Positions 5,904 to 8,427 of a stretch of DNA of 8,427 bases are shown piece by piece. The stretch spans positions 1 through 8,427 of the forward strand of contig JBCCFC010000576.1 in assembly GCA_039029935.1 (NCBI GenBank). The letters run 5' to 3'. The stretch comes from G039029935 sp039029935. GTDB lineage: Bacteria > Chloroflexota > Anaerolineae > Caldilineales > Caldilineaceae. Under the pieces are notes generated by a model. That model did no database searches. It saw only the letters and a list, made by a program, of their open reading frames with translations, and was not told where the DNA came from. The position numbers were made by a program, and so were the translations under genes. Within the stretch, counting starts at the first letter, position 1. Each line of letters starts with the position of its first letter.

Positions 5904-8381
5904 CTATGATTTTGGGAGACGTACCCCACGTAACCGCAACGCATTCGTCACCACACTCACACTCGAAAAGGCCATCGCACCTGCGGCCAAAATTGGATGC
6001 AACTCACGTAAAAAGTCGGGGGCAATGGCAATAGGAGCCAAAATCCCCGCTGCAATTGGGAGCAAGGCAATATTATAGCCAAAGGCCCAGCCCAGGTTCT
6101 GTTTGATGTTACGCATGGTGGCTTTCGACAAGCTGATGGCCTGTGGTACGGATAGCAAATCGCCACGCATCAAGGTCACGTCGGCGGTTTCGATGGCGAC
6201 ATCTGTTCCTGTGCCGATAGCAATGCCGACATCGGCCTGTGCCAGTGCGGGGGCATCGTTGATGCCATCACCAACCATCGCCACCATGAATCCTTCTGCT
6301 TGAAGTTGTGCGACATACTCAGCCTTATCGTCGGGCAAGACTTCGGCAAAGACGCGCTCAATCCCAACTTCCTGTGCAATCGCCTCCGCTGTTGCCTGAT
6401 TGTCGCCTGTGACCATCACCACTGTCAGGCCCAGCTTTCTCATGGCGTCAATGGCATCTTTGGACCCATCCTTGATGGTATCTGCGACACCAATCACCGC
6501 GCTGGCCTGACCATCGACCGAGAGCCACATGGCGGTCTTGGCCTCAGTTTGCAGTTCGGTTGCCTTGGGACCGAGCCCGTTGAGGGCCACGCCTTTTTGC
6601 TCCATCAAACGCAAATTGCCCAAGAGGATGCTGTGTGTGCCCACCTGTGCGGCGATGCCATGCCCTGTGATGGCTTCAAACGCCAGTGGGTTGCTGAGTG
6701 CCAAGCCCTGTGTCTGTGCGGATTGGACAATCGCCGCACCCAGTGGATGCTCGGAGCCACGTTCGGCTGATGCTGCCATGCGCAACAGTTCTTGGCGGTT
6801 AAACTGTGACTGGGAACTCAATGCGACATCTGTGACTGCGGGTTCGCCCTTGGTAATCGTCCCCGTCTTGTCGAGTACAATGGCGGTCAGTTTATGCGCT
6901 TGCTCCAAGGCGGCACTATTTTTGAAGAGAATGCCATGCTCCGCACCCTTGCCGACACCCACCATGATCGATGTTGGTGTTGCCAATCCCATTGCACAGG
7001 GGCAGGCGATGACCAACACGGCAATCAAACGCAACAAGGCTGGCACAAATCCGGCTCCGCTGGCAAGCCAAATGCCAAAGACAACCAATGCAAAGACGAT
7101 GATGGCTGGCACAAAATAGGCCGACACCTGATCAACGACACGCTGAATGGGGGCTTTGCTCCCCTGTGCCTGCTCCACCATCCGAATAATCTGCGCCAAT
7201 GTTGTCTCACGCCCTACTTTGGTTGCGCGAAGTTTGAGCAAGCCCTGCTTGTTGATGGTCGCACCGATTACAGTGTCCCCAGCCTGCTTATCGACAGGCA
7301 AACTCTCCCCTGTGACCATGCTCTCATCGACAGCGGACTGCCCTTCAGTGACTTCACCATCAACGGCAATCTTTTCGCCCGGACGCACGACTACAATGTC
7401 ACCCTTGATGACTTCGCTGATGGCGACATCTCGCTCATGCCCATTGCGTATCACCCGCGCGGTCTTGGGTTGTAGACCAATCAACGTCTTGATGGCCTCA
7501 CTGGTCCGCCCCTTGGCACGGACCTCCAGCAGTTTGCCCAACACAATCAAGGTGATGATGACCGCTGATGTCTCAAAATAGACATGCATGCCCAGTGCAT
7601 CGCTGCCAAATGTCAGCGCAATCATCACGGCGAGACTGTAGAGATAGGCCACCGACGACCCCATCGCCACCAGTACATCCATGTTGGCCGAGCCATTACG
7701 TAGACTCTTGTAGGCACCGACATAATAGTCCCAGCCCACATAAAATTGCACAGGGGTCGCCAAGGCCAAAAAGAGCCAGTTGACCCACGCTGCATGTGTC
7801 CAGGTACCCACAAGACCAAAGTCGCGCCCCATGCTCAGGATAAAGAGGGGCAATGAAAAGGCGATACCGACAAGCAGTCGTGTCCATTGATGACGGACTT
7901 CCGCAGCCCGTGCAGCCGCCTCGGCATCCTCCTGTTCATCGACTGACTCTGGCTCAACCACATCGAATCCTGCCTTGCGCACTGCTGCGACCAAATCGCT
8001 TCGTGAAACTACGCCCGCCACATAGTCAACCGTAGCCTTCTCACTGGCAAAGTTGACGGATGCATCAAGCACACCCTCCACCTTATTCAACCGCCGCTGA
8101 ATCGTATTTGAGCAGTTTGTGCAAGTCATCCCCAACAGCGATAACTCAGCCGTCTCGGTTGGTACATCAAACCCTGCCCGCTGCACACGCCCAATAACCT
8201 CATTGAGGGTGGCCTGTGATTTCGCCACCTTGGGGTCAAATTCAAATGTCAATCGCTCGCTCGCCAAATTCACCGAGGCCGATGCAACACCCTCCGGTTT
8301 CTTGGCATTTCGCTCAATCGCCTTTGCGCAATTGGCACATGTCATCCCAAGAACTGGGATGGTTAGCTGTTTTGTTGTCAT
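5904..8381 (-). CDS. copA: Cu(+)-exporting P-type ATPase (P1B-1), CopA
   Basis: A complete 825-residue copper-export ATPase. Domains in order: heavy-metal-binding domain 1 with GMTCANC (C15, C18); domain 2 with GMTCTNC (C87, C90); four membrane helices (about 168-285); the actuator domain with TGES (357-360); two helices (about 421-470) with the metal-site CPC (460-462); the phosphorylation site DKTGT (D504); the nucleotide-domain SEHP (543-546); TGD (658-660) and GDGINDAP (704-711); and two last helices. The last helices hold YN (769-770) and M803-x-x-SS (806-807), the signature of Cu(+)-specific P1B-1 pumps. It should export Cu(+) from the cytosol across the inner membrane using ATP. The ATG at 8381 is preceded on the minus strand by AAGGA (8391-8395) with nine bases between. 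All key residues are present. It is convergent with the sulfatase; any upstream copper regulator or chaperone would lie past the window edge. Confidence 0.97.
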   Translation of the reverse strand: MTTKQLTIPVLGMTCANCAKAIERNAKKPEGVASASVNLASERLTFEFDPKVAKSQATLNEVIGRVQRAGFDVPTETAELSLLGMTCTNCSNTIQRRLNKVEGVLDASVNFASEKATVDYVAGVVSRSDLVAAVRKAGFDVVEPESVDEQEDAEAAARAAEVRHQWTRLLVGIAFSLPLFILSMGRDFGLVGTWTHAAWVNWLFLALATPVQFYVGWDYYVGAYKSLRNGSANMDVLVAMGSSVAYLYSLAVMIALTFGSDALGMHVYFETSAVIITLIVLGKLLEVRAKGRTSEAIKTLIGLQPKTARVIRNGHERDVAISEVIKGDIVVVRPGEKIAVDGEVTEGQSAVDESMVTGESLPVDKQAGDTVIGATINKQGLLKLRATKVGRETTLAQIIRMVEQAQGSKAPIQRVVDQVSAYFVPAIIVFALVVFGIWLASGAGFVPALLRLIAVLVIACPCAMGLATPTSIMVGVGKGAEHGILFKNSAALEQAHKLTAIVLDKTGTITKGEPAVTDVALSSQSQFNRQELLRMAASAERGSEHPLGAAIVQSAQTQGLALSNPLAFEAITGHGIAAQVGTHSILLGNLRLMEQKGVALNGLGPKATELQTEAKTAMWLSVDGQASAVIGVADTIKDGSKDAIDAMRKLGLTVVMVTGDNQATAEAIAQEVGIERVFAEVLPDDKAEYVAQLQAEGFMVAMVGDGINDAPALAQADVGIAIGTGTDVAIETADVTLMRGDLLSVPQAISLSKATMRNIKQNLGWAFGYNIALLPIAAGILAPIAIAPDFLRELHPILAAGAMAFSSVSVVTNALRLRGVRLPKS

Positions 8382-8395
8382 AATATTATATCCTT

Positions 8396-8426
8396 GGTTG
8401 AAGAGAAGAAGGGTTGAAAGGTTGAA
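8396..8426. repeat. Three short GGTTGAA direct repeats upstream of copA
   Basis: GGTTGAA occurs at 8396-8402, 8412-8418 and 8420-8426 in the first 45 bases upstream of the copA start (TTCAACC on the copA strand). Beyond this the window ends. It may be part of the copA leader or of another gene's end; no known copper-regulator operator is recognisable. The repeats are short and could be chance. Confidence 0.35.
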
Positions 8427-8427
8427 A

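Noticed and set aside
6529..7475. Two overlapping plus-strand frames of about 195 codons
   Set aside because: Both lie opposite copA, whose motifs run unbroken through the region; the translations are rich in Cys, Ser and Pro, as antisense shadows often are.

Overview
The window looks like chromosomal DNA of a free-living bacterium with moderate GC content. The gene set is a non-pyrrolysine MttB-family methyltransferase, a YoeB-type toxin pair, a cytoplasmic propeller hydrolase with a sulfatase, and a two-HMA CopA. That mix fits lineages such as Chloroflexota or other environmental bacteria rich in MttB-like and sulfatase genes. The assignment is an impression from protein style and cannot be proven here. 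TAG is the ordinary stop codon of three genes (MttB-like, sulfatase, copA).

Layout. (1) Bases 1-2546, plus strand: the 3' end of an alpha/beta hydrolase overlaps an MttB/COG5598 methyltransferase-family gene by 17 bp, and a GNAT acetyltransferase follows 16 bp later. This looks like one operon that enters from the left. (2) Bases 2597-3132, minus strand: a YoeB-family toxin and its upstream antitoxin, overlapping by 4 bp, with their own promoter and a probable operator. The pair is convergent with the GNAT gene and forms an AT-richer islet between two metabolic operons. (3) Bases 3133-3334: a divergent control region with a minus-strand promoter for the toxin-antitoxin pair, a plus-strand promoter for the next operon, and a 24-bp tandem repeat that duplicates the plus-strand -10 box. 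(4) Bases 3335-5792, plus strand: a five-bladed beta-propeller glycosidase-like protein and a formylglycine-type sulfatase, probably co-transcribed, neither with a signal peptide. (5) Bases 5793-5903: a strong hairpin terminator between convergent genes. (6) Bases 5904-8381, minus strand: a complete Cu(+)-exporting P1B-1 ATPase, CopA, with a short upstream leader.

How the genes may work together. The first operon may handle a methylated amine or related small substrate, but no corrinoid protein or reductive activase is in view. The propeller and sulfatase are a plausible pair for trimming a sulfated glycan fragment or other sulfate ester inside the cell. The toxin-antitoxin pair and copA are independent units. 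No clearly new multi-gene system is evident. The most unusual items are the atypical antitoxin, the duplicated -10 element, and the two-level palindrome in the terminator.
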